From PWQG01 sp050486205 (GTDB lineage: Bacteria > Pseudomonadota > Gammaproteobacteria > Pseudomonadales > Pseudohongiellaceae): a DNA stretch of 64,000 nt. Of the stretch, positions 25,592 to 33,416 are shown in pieces; position 1 is the first letter of the stretch; the number at the start of each line of letters is the position of its first letter. Position numbers and translations under genes: made by a program. The DNA is taken from assembly GCA_050486205.1 (NCBI GenBank), contig JBJHCW010000009.1, forward strand, positions 62,001 to 126,000, read 5' to 3'. The notes beneath the pieces are model-generated. The model saw nothing but the letters and a program-made list of their open reading frames with translations, ran no database searches and was not told where the DNA came from.

Positions 25592-25894
25592 GTTGCTGAC
25601 CCATCTGATGACAAGCGGCTCGTGCCACAATAAATACCTTGATGGACCAACAAAACTTTCGCTGGCATGCCAAATTAGATGGTTTGAATTCTTTGTTGAT
25701 TTTGCTGCTTGAATTGTTGCAAAATGTTTCAGACAGTCATCAGGAGTCGATGGATGACATTGACAACTGAGCTGTTTGGGTCTAGGGCGATCAACAGACA
25801 TCGACCAAAAACCCGGAAAAATAACAATAACCCGACACACATGTAGCAGCAGTGATTCTCGCTGTTTCTGCAAGCAAGAAAAGTGCCGGTACAC

Positions 25895-25900
25895 TATATA
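25895..25900 (+). promoter_or_regulatory. Probable -10 box of cspD
   Basis: TATATA at 25895-25900, in an AT-rich run ending in AAG, lies about 40 nt before the cspD start. No good -35 element at the right distance is seen, so the promoter may be activator-dependent. Confidence 0.35.
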
Positions 25901-25941
25901 AGAACGACAATTAAAACAATACGTTCCCAGGGAGTATTACC

Positions 25942-26271
25942 ATGAGCACGGGGCAAGTTAAGTGGTTCAACAATGCCAAAGGTTTTGGATTCATTCTGCC
26001 GGATGAAGGGGGTGCCGACCTGTTTGCGCACTACTCCGCCATCTACATGGATGGATACAAGACACTGAAAGCCGGCCAGGCCGTAACTTTCGATACCGTC
26101 CAGGGTCCCAAAGGCCTCCACGCAACCAATATCCGACCTGTCAGCGCATCAGCCAGCGAAGAAGACGACTCCGACAGCACTGATCGCTCGTCGGTCAACG
26201 GCTCTTCTGCCAACGGTGCCGGTATTGACGGGGAAGGCCACAAGCTGGCCGCATCGGGTCCAATGCAGTAA
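25942..26271 (+). CDS. cspD: Cold-shock domain protein (CspD-like) with acidic/serine-rich tail
   Basis: A 109-residue protein. Residues 1-68 are a complete cold-shock domain: GQVKWFNNAKGFGFI (RNP1) and DLFAHYSAI (RNP2), single-stranded nucleic-acid binding. In E. coli, CspD inhibits replication in stationary phase and is encoded next to clpS as here. Residues ~70-109 are an added tail rich in S, D, E, G and A (SASEEDDSDSTDR), absent from the 74-residue E. coli protein; it is probably disordered. GGGAG precedes the ATG by about 8 nt. A strong terminator follows. Confidence 0.9.
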   Translation: MSTGQVKWFNNAKGFGFILPDEGGADLFAHYSAIYMDGYKTLKAGQAVTFDTVQGPKGLHATNIRPVSASASEEDDSDSTDRSSVNGSSANGAGIDGEGHKLAASGPMQ

Positions 26272-26312
26272 GGAGCAGCAATCCCTGCTGCCCTGATTGC
26301 GGCCAGAAACAG

Positions 26313-26347
26313 CTCAGCCCCTTCCGCAGTACACGGAAGGGGCTGAG
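26313..26347. terminator. Bidirectional hairpin between cspD and icd
   Basis: CTCAGCCCCTTCCG (26313-26326) pairs perfectly with CGGAAGGGGCTGAG (26334-26347), a 14-bp stem with a 7-nt loop. Three T follow on the cspD side. The site between convergent genes suits termination in both directions. Confidence 0.8.
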
Positions 26348-26396
26348 TTTGGCAGCCTGCCTTGCGGCGGGCAGTTCTTCGTTTGTGTCCTGCATT

Positions 26397-27650
26397 CTAC
26401 ATATTGGCAATGACGTCGTCACCGAACTCCGAGCACTTGCGCAGTGTTGCGCCAGTCATCAGACGTTCAAAATCGTAGGTCACTGTGCCTTTTGAAATCG
26501 CCCCTTCCATACCCTTGACAATCAGGTCGGCTGCTTCGTTCCAGCCCAGATGGCGAAGCATCATTTCAGCAGACAGTATCAGCGATCCCGGATTGACCTT
26601 GTCCTGGCCGGCGTATTTCGGTGCAGTACCGTGTGTGGCTTCAAACAGCGCCACATCGGATCCGATATTGGCACCCGGTGCAATACCGATACCACCCACC
26701 TGGGCGGCCAGGGCGTCAGACAGATAGTCACCATTGAGGTTCAGTGTGGCGATGACCGAGTACTCGTCCGGTCGCAGCAACACCTGTTGCAGCATGGCGT
26801 CGGCAATCACATCCTTGATGATGATTTCCTTGCCGGTTTCCGGGTTCTTGAAGCTGTGCCACGGGCCACCGTCCAGCGGTGTGGCACCAAATTCATCACG
26901 CGCCAGCTCGTAGGCCCAGTCACAGAAAGCGCCTTCGGTGAACTTCATGATGTTGCCTTTGTGCACAATGGTCACAGAAGGCAGATTCTGATCGACTGCA
27001 TAACGGATGGCAGCACGAACCAGACGCTTTGTGCCATCTGCCGACACCGGCTTGACACCAATACCACAATGCTCGGGGAACCGGATCTTGGTCACACCCA
27101 TTTCGTTCTGCAGGAAATCGATGACTTTTTTGGCTTCCGGTGAATCGGCTTTCCATTCAATGCCGGCGTAGATGTCTTCGGAGTTTTCACGAAAGATCAC
27201 CATGTCTGTCTTGTGCGGCTCGCGCACTGGTGAAGGTACACCTTCGAACCATTTGACCGGGCGCACACAGGTATACAGATCCAGCTCCTGGCGCAGTGCC
27301 ACGTTCAGTGAACGGAAACCCTGGCCTACCGGCGTGGTCAACGGGCCTTTGATGCCGACTACGTAGTCCTTGAGCGCGGTCAGTGTTTCGGCGGGAAACC
27401 AGTCACCGTCATAGGTTTCTGCAGCTTTCTCGCCAGCATAGATTTCCATCCATTTGATGGATTTCTTGCCGCCAAAGGTTTTCTCGACTGCTGCATCCAC
27501 GACTTTTTTCATGACAGGCGTAATGTCCACCCCGATTCCGTCACCTTCGATGAAAGGAATGATCGGATTATCGGGAACATTAAGCGATGTGTCGGCGTTG
27601 ATGGTGATTTTGTCGCCATCGGTCGGAACCGATACATGTTGATATCCCAT
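26397..27650 (-). CDS. icd: Isocitrate dehydrogenase (NADP+)
   Basis: A 417-residue TCA-cycle enzyme, decarboxylating isocitrate to 2-oxoglutarate. Sequence follows E. coli Icd closely: FIEGDGIGVDITP, GPLTTPVGQGFRSLNVALRQ with the serine that AceK phosphorylates, RPVKWFEGVPSPV, FRENSEDIYAG, LNLNGDYLSDALAAQVGG and GTAPKYAGQDKVNPGS (cofactor loop). The NADP-type lysine/tyrosine region fits NADP. It is divergent from rluE as in many gammaproteobacteria (135 bp between). The ATG is followed by MGYQHVSVP, a conserved start. Confidence 0.97.
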   Translation of the reverse strand: MGYQHVSVPTDGDKITINADTSLNVPDNPIIPFIEGDGIGVDITPVMKKVVDAAVEKTFGGKKSIKWMEIYAGEKAAETYDGDWFPAETLTALKDYVVGIKGPLTTPVGQGFRSLNVALRQELDLYTCVRPVKWFEGVPSPVREPHKTDMVIFRENSEDIYAGIEWKADSPEAKKVIDFLQNEMGVTKIRFPEHCGIGVKPVSADGTKRLVRAAIRYAVDQNLPSVTIVHKGNIMKFTEGAFCDWAYELARDEFGATPLDGGPWHSFKNPETGKEIIIKDVIADAMLQQVLLRPDEYSVIATLNLNGDYLSDALAAQVGGIGIAPGANIGSDVALFEATHGTAPKYAGQDKVNPGSLILSAEMMLRHLGWNEAADLIVKGMEGAISKGTVTYDFERLMTGATLRKCSEFGDDVIANM

Positions 27651-27785
27651 TGCTTACTCCACTTTGTGTGTTGTCTGTATTCTTGGCTTGGTGTGACCGG
27701 AGTGTACTTGTCGGGCCAGACCGCGGAATGTTTTGCGCGGCGAAGTATAGCATTTAACTGTGGCTCTGGATAACAATAGCGTCCC

Positions 27786-28385
27786 ATGGCGCAACTACTG
27801 CTGTTCAACAAACCGTACCAGGTGCTGTGTCAGTTCACCGACGAGCGGCACCCGGGCAAGGAATCCCGGCAGACGTTGGCGGATTTCATCACGTTGCCCG
27901 GCGTCTATGCGGCAGGCCGCCTCGACCGGGATTCGGAGGGATTGCTGGTACTGACTGACAATGGTGCCCTCCAGGCCCGGATCAGCAATCCGGGTTTTGG
28001 GCAGGGCAAGACCTATCTGGTCCAGGTGGACGGTAACATCACTGATGCAGCCATAGCGCAACTGGCCAGTGGCGTGAAGCTCAAGGATGGCTGGACCCGA
28101 CCGGCCGAGGCCGCGCGCATCAGCGAACCGGCGCTGTGGCCGCGTGACCCGCCGGTGCGCTACCGGGCCAATATCCCGACCTCCTGGATATCACTGACGC
28201 TGTATGAGGGCCGAAACCGCCAGGTACGACGCATGACGGCAGCGGTTGGTTTTCCGACGCTGCGCCTGGTGCGCTGGTCTGTGGGTGAGTGGAGTGTGGA
28301 AGGCCTGGCCCCTGGTGAGTCTCGCCTGCTCCAGGTCAACGCTCCCAGCGGGCGCGCGCAAGCTCGTCGGACTCACGGTGGCTGA
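27786..28385 (+). CDS. rluE: 23S rRNA pseudouridine(2457) synthase RluE
   Basis: A 199-residue RsuA/RluB/E/F-family enzyme without an S4 domain. The catalytic loop is AAGRLDRDSEGLLVLT, in which the central aspartate attacks the uridine; GKTYLVQV and GRNRQVRRMTAAVG are the other family motifs. Its place next to icd, before nudJ-mnmA, as in E. coli, fixes it as RluE. The last 50 bp overlap the end of the convergent moaE gene, which suggests moaCDE came in here. Confidence 0.92.
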   Translation: MAQLLLFNKPYQVLCQFTDERHPGKESRQTLADFITLPGVYAAGRLDRDSEGLLVLTDNGALQARISNPGFGQGKTYLVQVDGNITDAAIAQLASGVKLKDGWTRPAEAARISEPALWPRDPPVRYRANIPTSWISLTLYEGRNRQVRRMTAAVGFPTLRLVRWSVGEWSVEGLAPGESRLLQVNAPSGRAQARRTHGG

Positions 28386-28815
28386 CCCATTCCGCGCCTG
28401 ATTGCCTGTGCTGTTTTTTCCAGAACGGTGCTGACGTTTTCAGATAGTCCATGATGAATGTTGCAGCCGAGAACGCATCCCCGCGATGTGCGCTGGCCAC
28501 ACCCACATAAACAATCTGATCGCCCGCGTGCAGCCGCCCTGTCCGGTGGATCACGGTGCATGCCTGCACTGACCAACGTGCCGAAGCCTGTTCCACAATG
28601 GACTGCAGGGCTTTTTCCGTCATGCCCGGGTAATGCTCCAGCTCCAGTGCAACCACCGGATCCTGCTGCTGTGTTTTGCTGCCCGGATCCGGGCTGTCAT
28701 AAAACTCTCGCACCAGGCCGGTAAAACAGACAACCGCGCCGGGATTGTCAGCGCGCTCGGTCAGATCCTGCTGTAGCCGTCCGATGTCAAAATCCTCATG
28801 TTGCACTTTTATCAT
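28336..28815 (-). CDS. moaE: Molybdopterin synthase catalytic subunit MoaE
   Basis: A 159-residue large subunit that converts cyclic pyranopterin monophosphate to molybdopterin with sulfur from MoaD. Seen: GAVVCFTGLVRE, LELEHYPGMTEKAL, HRTGRLHAGDQIVYVGVASAHRGDAF (the region lining the active site) and the catalytic lysines in SAPFWKKQ. Length slightly above the E. coli protein (150). It lies 5 nt after moaD. Its 3' end overlaps rluE by 50 bp. Confidence 0.94.
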   Translation of the reverse strand: MIKVQHEDFDIGRLQQDLTERADNPGAVVCFTGLVREFYDSPDPGSKTQQQDPVVALELEHYPGMTEKALQSIVEQASARWSVQACTVIHRTGRLHAGDQIVYVGVASAHRGDAFSAATFIMDYLKTSAPFWKKQHRQSGAEWVSHRESDELARARWER

Positions 28816-28820
28816 AAGGA

Positions 28821-29084
28821 TTAACCACCTGTAACTGGAGGAAAAAATGCAATCTCCTCACCGCCAGTGAGTACATGCTCACGTGACACAATTTCCTGAT
28901 TGACCGCCACCAGTACCTGTTTGCTGTCACACAGAATGTGCCAGGCGTCAGTACCCGTGTTGGCCAGGTGTTCGGCCAGCTCGGCAACGGTGTTCACGTG
29001 TTCCGGCAGATCGGTGACCTGCTGATCCTCGCCGAGTGTTTCCCGCAGGCTGGCAAAATACAGAATGGTGATGGTGGGTCTCAT
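28821..29084 (-). CDS. moaD: Molybdopterin synthase sulfur carrier subunit MoaD
   Basis: An 87-residue ubiquitin-fold protein ending in GG (FFPPVTGG), the tail that is adenylated by MoeB and converted to thiocarboxylate. The N-terminal ITILYFASLRETLGED and the central VLVAVNQEIV fit MoaD. Its ATG overlaps the end of moaC (ATGA), so moaC-moaD-moaE are one unit on the minus strand. Confidence 0.94.
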   Translation of the reverse strand: MRPTITILYFASLRETLGEDQQVTDLPEHVNTVAELAEHLANTGTDAWHILCDSKQVLVAVNQEIVSREHVLTGGEEIAFFPPVTGG

Positions 29085-29589
29085 GTCTGATCGTCCTGGC
29101 CTGTTTCCCGAAGGTTCTCTCTCAGATAGTGGCCGGATCGACCACCACTTTTCTCCAGTAACTGTATACCGTCAATGACCATACCCTTGTCGACGGCCTT
29201 GCACATGTCGTACAACGTCAGCGCGGCCACGGATACAGCGGTCAGGGCTTCCATTTCAACGCCGGTCCTGCCGGCAAGCTTGCAAACCGCTTCAATGCGG
29301 GCGCAGCTGGCTGACTCATCAAGGGTGATGTCCACGGTAACCGAGCTCAACATCAACGGATGGCACAGCGGAATGAGATCGGCACACTTTTTGGCAGCTT
29401 GCAGCCCGGCTATGCGAGCCACTGCCAGCACATCGCCCTTCTTGTGCCACCACTGCTGATCAACTCCAGGGTAGCGGGCAGCATACGCACAGTGGCGCCG
29501 GCGCGTGCCACACGATGGGTTATCGTCTTGTCACCCACGTCCACCATCTGCGCCTTGCCGGCGGCATCCAGGTGTGTCAGTTCCGTCAT
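29081..29589 (-). pseudogene. moaC: Cyclic pyranopterin monophosphate synthase MoaC, split by a frameshift
   Basis: Two frames together make a full MoaC of about 169 residues. From the ATG at 29589 (AGGAC 7 nt upstream) the frame gives MTELTHLDAAGKAQMVDVG to ATLELISSGG. Then the sequence needs an extra base near 29446-29450 (around GGTGGCACAAG on the minus strand, where GGCCAC is expected) to continue with HKKGDVLAVARIAG to the stop at 29081. The second part has all later motifs: CADLIPLCHP, VSVAALTLYD and MCKAVDKGM with the catalytic residues. Nothing else is degraded, so a recent one-base deletion or a sequence error is likely. If real, molybdenum cofactor synthesis would fail unless a second moaC exists. 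Confidence 0.9.
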
Positions 29590-29729
29590 TGTCCTGCTCC
29601 TGTCTCCGTCTGTGCGGGGTTGCATACCGGAAACCTTGTATTATGACCTGTTCAGCCGCAGAATTGGAGGCATTCGGCAGCAAAATCGGGTAGTATTGCC
29701 CGCCTCGGCTCAAACTCTTTGACAGGACA

Positions 29730-30176
29730 ATGTCACTTTACTTTCACCAGACGGTAGCCACCGTTGTTGAGCGTGACGGATTCTTCCTCATGGTGGAGGA
29801 AGACGTTGACGGACGCGTGGTACTGAATCAGCCAGCCGGTCATGTTGAACCCGGGGAGACCCTGATGGAAGCGGCCATTCGGGAAACCCTGGAAGAAACG
29901 GCCTGGCACGTCGAACTGACCGGATTCATCGGACTTCATCAGTACACCCCCCCGGGCGCTGATCGCTGCTTTATGCGCGCCTGTTTCAGTGCCAGGGCAG
30001 GCCGCCACGAGGCGTGGCGCGATCTGGATACGGACATCATCCGGCCACTGTGGCTCAGCAGGGAAGAATTGCTGAAGTATCACAAGGCGCTGCGCAGTCC
30101 GTTAGTGCTGACTGCGGTCGAGGATTATCTTGCCGGACATATTCATCCACTTGCCATCGTCAAGAGCCTGCCATGA
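29730..30176 (+). CDS. nudJ: NUDIX phosphohydrolase NudJ
   Basis: A 148-residue NUDIX protein. The box GHVEPGETLMEAAIRETLEE (residues ~37-56) matches GX5EX7REUXEEXGU, with the final glycine position replaced by Trp-like residues after ETAW. NudJ of E. coli hydrolyses HMP-PP and nucleoside tri- and diphosphates to release phosphate. The position directly before mnmA-hflD-purB is the conserved one. The stop overlaps the mnmA start. Confidence 0.93.
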   Translation: MSLYFHQTVATVVERDGFFLMVEEDVDGRVVLNQPAGHVEPGETLMEAAIRETLEETAWHVELTGFIGLHQYTPPGADRCFMRACFSARAGRHEAWRDLDTDIIRPLWLSREELLKYHKALRSPLVLTAVEDYLAGHIHPLAIVKSLP

Positions 30177-31312
30177 TGCGTGCGCTGGAACGCAAACCCG
30201 CTGAAACCCGGGTGATTGTTGGTATGTCCGGGGGTGTTGACTCCTCGGTTGCCGCCTTGCTGCTGCTTGAACAGGGGTATCAGGTGGAAGGCCTGTTCAT
30301 GAAGAACTGGGAAGAGGACGATGACACCGAATACTGCACGGCCAAAGCCGATCTGGCTGATGCCCGCTCGGTGTGTGAGCAACTGGGCATTCACCTTCAT
30401 ACCGCCAATTTTGCGGCTGAGTACTGGGACAATGTTTTTGAGTACTTTCTCAGCGAATATGCAGCTGGCCGCACGCCGAATCCGGACATACTCTGCAACC
30501 GTGAAATCAAGTTCAAGGCCTTTCTGGAGTACACCGAGGCGCTGGGCGCCGACTGCATCGCCACCGGTCATTATGTGCGCACGCGTATTGCCGGGGATCG
30601 CACGGAACTGATCAAGGGCCTGGACACCAACAAGGACCAGACCTACTTCCTTTGTGCAGTCAATGAGGCCAGTCTGGAAAAAAGCCTTTTTCCTGTCGGA
30701 CACCTGCAGAAGTCCGAAGTGCGTGAGCTGGCTGCCCGTCACGGTTTTCGTACCCATGACAAGAAAGACAGTACCGGCATCTGTTTCATCGGGGAGCGTC
30801 GTTTCAGCGATTTTCTTCAACGCTACCTGCCGGCGCAGCCCGGTGACATCGAAACAGTTGACGGCGAGCGTATCGGTCAGCACAGTGGGCTCATGTATCA
30901 TACCTATGGTCAGCGGCAGGGATTGGGCATTGGTGGATTGTCAAAGCACAGTGAAGCGCCGTGGTACGTGGTGGACAAGGATCTGAAGCGCAACGTTCTG
31001 GTAGTGGCCCAGGGCAACCACCACCCTGCCCTGTACTCAAGTGGGCTGCGCGCAAACCAGCTCAGCTGGATAAACCGTGATGCGCCAACGCTGCCACTGC
31101 GTTGCACGGCAAAGATCCGCTACCGCCAGGCCGATCAGGCATGTGAGATCCGATCGAGCCAGAAGCCCGGCATGGACCCGGCCAGCAACGCCAGCAGCGT
31201 TGAGGTATATTTCGATGAGCCTCAGCGGGCGGTGACGCCGGGCCAGGTCATTGTCTTCTATCAGGATGAGGTCTGTCTGGGAGGAGCTGTCATTGAACAC
31301 TACATCCGGTGA
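30173..31312 (+). CDS. mnmA: tRNA-specific 2-thiouridylase MnmA
   Basis: About 379 residues. The N-terminal ATP-pyrophosphatase loop is GMSGGVDSSVAALLL; the catalytic cysteines are in NPDILCNREIKF (residue ~107) and STGICFIGERRF (residue ~206). The C-terminal beta barrel (LGGAVIEHY at the end) completes it. It activates U34 of Lys, Glu and Gln tRNAs with ATP and adds sulfur from TusE, encoded at 2910-3260. Two ATGs in a row (30173, 30176) overlap the nudJ stop; GAGCCTG upstream gives a weak ribosome site, so coupling is likely. Confidence 0.97.
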   Translation: MMRALERKPAETRVIVGMSGGVDSSVAALLLLEQGYQVEGLFMKNWEEDDDTEYCTAKADLADARSVCEQLGIHLHTANFAAEYWDNVFEYFLSEYAAGRTPNPDILCNREIKFKAFLEYTEALGADCIATGHYVRTRIAGDRTELIKGLDTNKDQTYFLCAVNEASLEKSLFPVGHLQKSEVRELAARHGFRTHDKKDSTGICFIGERRFSDFLQRYLPAQPGDIETVDGERIGQHSGLMYHTYGQRQGLGIGGLSKHSEAPWYVVDKDLKRNVLVVAQGNHHPALYSSGLRANQLSWINRDAPTLPLRCTAKIRYRQADQACEIRSSQKPGMDPASNASSVEVYFDEPQRAVTPGQVIVFYQDEVCLGGAVIEHYIR

Positions 31313-32006
31313 ATCGTCCGGCAAGCCGACTCAACAGTTCAGCGATTGGGAATATCGCAATATTGCCCTGGGCGCAGTCACCCAGTGCGCTCTGCATGTG
31401 CATGAACTGGCCAGTACCGGTCGGGTGGATGCGCGTCAGCTTGAAACCTGCATGAACACCCTGATGGTGATGAACCCGGAGACCACGGCCGATGTCTACC
31501 CGCGGGTCAGCGCCTTTTCCCAGGGCCTGGATGTCTTGCAAAAAAGCTTCGACAGCAAGGGTTTGCGTGAACATCCTGAGGCAGCACGTTATATGCTTGG
31601 CATGCTGGTCCTGCAACAGCGACTGATGAAGCTGCCTCGTATGCAGGGCAGGATCGGCGCCACGCTCATGGATATCCAGGACCGTCGCCGCGCCGGCGAG
31701 CTGCAACCCTGGTCGGAACAGGAATTCATTGAACTGGGCCAGTTGTATCAGGAGACCCTGAGCAGCCTGACCTTTCGCATTCACGTCTCCGGTAATCCGG
31801 AATACTTGCGCCAGCAGCACGTGGCGCATCAGATCAGGGGCCTGCTGCTTGCCGGCATCCGCTCCGCCGTTCTGTGGCATCAGCTCGGTGGCCGTCGATG
31901 GCACCTGCTGTTCTACAAGAACCGGATCAAGGCCACGATCACCGATATACGCCGAAAACTGATGGCAATGAACACTGTGGATGCCAGCGCACCACGGGAC
32001 CATTGA
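31293..32006 (+). CDS. hflD: High frequency lysogenization protein HflD
   Basis: About 237 residues, mostly helical, peripheral membrane protein that in E. coli binds phage lambda CII; the native role is unclear. Family-like segments: ALGAVTQCALHVHELASTG near the start, RYMLGMLVLQQRLMKLP and VAHQIRGLLLAGIRSAVLWHQLGGRRW. A TTG at 31293 is chosen because GGGAGG lies 8 nt upstream; ATG at 31266 and TTG at 31251 are within mnmA and have poorer sites. The overlap with mnmA is 20 bp. It is 42 bp before purB, the conserved neighbour. Confidence 0.9.
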   Translation: MNTTSGESSGKPTQQFSDWEYRNIALGAVTQCALHVHELASTGRVDARQLETCMNTLMVMNPETTADVYPRVSAFSQGLDVLQKSFDSKGLREHPEAARYMLGMLVLQQRLMKLPRMQGRIGATLMDIQDRRRAGELQPWSEQEFIELGQLYQETLSSLTFRIHVSGNPEYLRQQHVAHQIRGLLLAGIRSAVLWHQLGGRRWHLLFYKNRIKATITDIRRKLMAMNTVDASAPRDH

Positions 32007-32048
32007 ACCCGGACCGCCACTAAAATTTACAAGGAAACCTGCCCCCTC

Positions 32049-33416
32049 ATGAGTATCAGCGCCCTCACCGCCATTTCACCTGTTGATGGTCGTTACCGAA
32101 ACAAGGTTGACGTTCTCGGCAACTATTTCAGCGAATACGCGCTTATCCGTTATCGGGTGATTGTTGAAATCCGGTGGTTGCAACAACTGGCTGCCCATGA
32201 ACAGATTGATGAGGCGCCTGCCATCAGCAAGGCCGGCAATGCCCTGCTGGACAGCCTGATCGAGAATTTTTCCGAAGCAGATGCGCGCCGGGTCAAGGCT
32301 ATTGAGTCGGAGACCAACCATGATGTGAAAGCGGTTGAATACTACATCAAGGAAAAGATAGCCGATCACCCGGACCTGGAAAAGCAGGTCGAGTTTGTGC
32401 ACTTCGCCTGTACATCCGAAGACATCAACAACCTGGCCTACGCGCTGATGCTGCGCGACGGGCGTGACCTGGTGATGGTGCCAACCATGGAGCGGATCAT
32501 TGAGCGCCTGACCGAACTGGCCACCGAACATGCCGATCAGGCCATGCTGTCACGCACACACGGTCAAAGCGCCTCGCCAACCACGGTTGGCAAGGAGCTG
32601 GCCAATGTTGTGCATCGATTGCGCCGACAGTTGCGGCAGTTCTCCGATAACCCGGTGCTGGGGAAAATCAACGGCGCCGTTGGTAACTACAACGCCCATT
32701 TGAGCGCTTATCCGACAATCGACTGGCAGAGCAATGCCCGCCGTTTTGTCGAAAAGCTGGGCCTGGAATGGAACCCCTACACAACCCAGATCGAACCTCA
32801 TGACTATATTGCGGAAGTATTTGCGGCCCTGTGCCGCTTCAACACCGTGCTGATTGATCTGGACAGGGATATCTGGGGTTACATCTCCCTGGGTTACTTC
32901 AAACAGAAGACTGTGGCAGGCGAAGTGGGTTCTTCAACCATGCCACACAAGGTCAATCCCATCGATTTCGAGAACTCCGAGGGCAATCTGGGCATTGCCA
33001 ATGCCATCATGCAGCATCTGGGTGAAAAACTGCCGATTTCCCGCTGGCAGCGTGACCTGACCGACTCCACGGTATTGCGCAATATCGGCGTCGGTTTTGC
33101 TCACAGTCTGATTGCCTATGAGGCTACACTCAAAGGGCTTGGCAAGCTGGAAATCAATGCCGAGCGTCTGGATGCCGATCTTGAGCAGGCCTGGGAAGTG
33201 CTGGCCGAGCCGATCCAGACTGTCATGCGACGCTACGGTGTCGAAAAACCCTACGAAAAACTCAAGGCGCTGACCCGTGGCCAGAAGATCAACGCCGAAC
33301 GTCTGCGTGAGTTCATCGACACTCTGGACATCCCGGCTGCCGAGCGTGAGCGCCTGAAAACCCTGACGCCACACAACTATATTGGCAACGCCGTAGAGCA
33401 GGCCCGTGACATCTGA
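32049..33416 (+). CDS. purB: Adenylosuccinate lyase
   Basis: A 455-residue enzyme of the fumarase superfamily, acting twice in purine synthesis, on SAICAR (product of PurC, also in this window) and on adenylosuccinate. Superfamily signature GSSTMPHKVNPIDFEN (the flexible loop with the catalytic serine), HFACTSEDINNLAYALML and SRTHGQSASPTTVGKE (with the active-site His) are all present. AAGGAAA lies upstream of the ATG. roxA begins inside its last 11 bp. Confidence 0.98.
   Translation: MSISALTAISPVDGRYRNKVDVLGNYFSEYALIRYRVIVEIRWLQQLAAHEQIDEAPAISKAGNALLDSLIENFSEADARRVKAIESETNHDVKAVEYYIKEKIADHPDLEKQVEFVHFACTSEDINNLAYALMLRDGRDLVMVPTMERIIERLTELATEHADQAMLSRTHGQSASPTTVGKELANVVHRLRRQLRQFSDNPVLGKINGAVGNYNAHLSAYPTIDWQSNARRFVEKLGLEWNPYTTQIEPHDYIAEVFAALCRFNTVLIDLDRDIWGYISLGYFKQKTVAGEVGSSTMPHKVNPIDFENSEGNLGIANAIMQHLGEKLPISRWQRDLTDSTVLRNIGVGFAHSLIAYEATLKGLGKLEINAERLDADLEQAWEVLAEPIQTVMRRYGVEKPYEKLKALTRGQKINAERLREFIDTLDIPAAERERLKTLTPHNYIGNAVEQARDI

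Larger units (their letters stand above)
25505..25941. other. AT-rich divergent control region between clpS and cspD
   Basis: About 435 bp without a gene. It is much richer in A and T than its surroundings and holds iterated repeats near clpS (25541-25591) and a probable -10 box near cspD (25895). No small reading frame with a ribosome site was seen. It probably carries promoters for both the clpS-clpA and cspD units. Confidence 0.7.

Noticed and set aside
29440..29455. Programmed frameshifting in moaC
   Set aside because: No slippery heptamer, stem or known precedent for moaC; a simple base loss fits.
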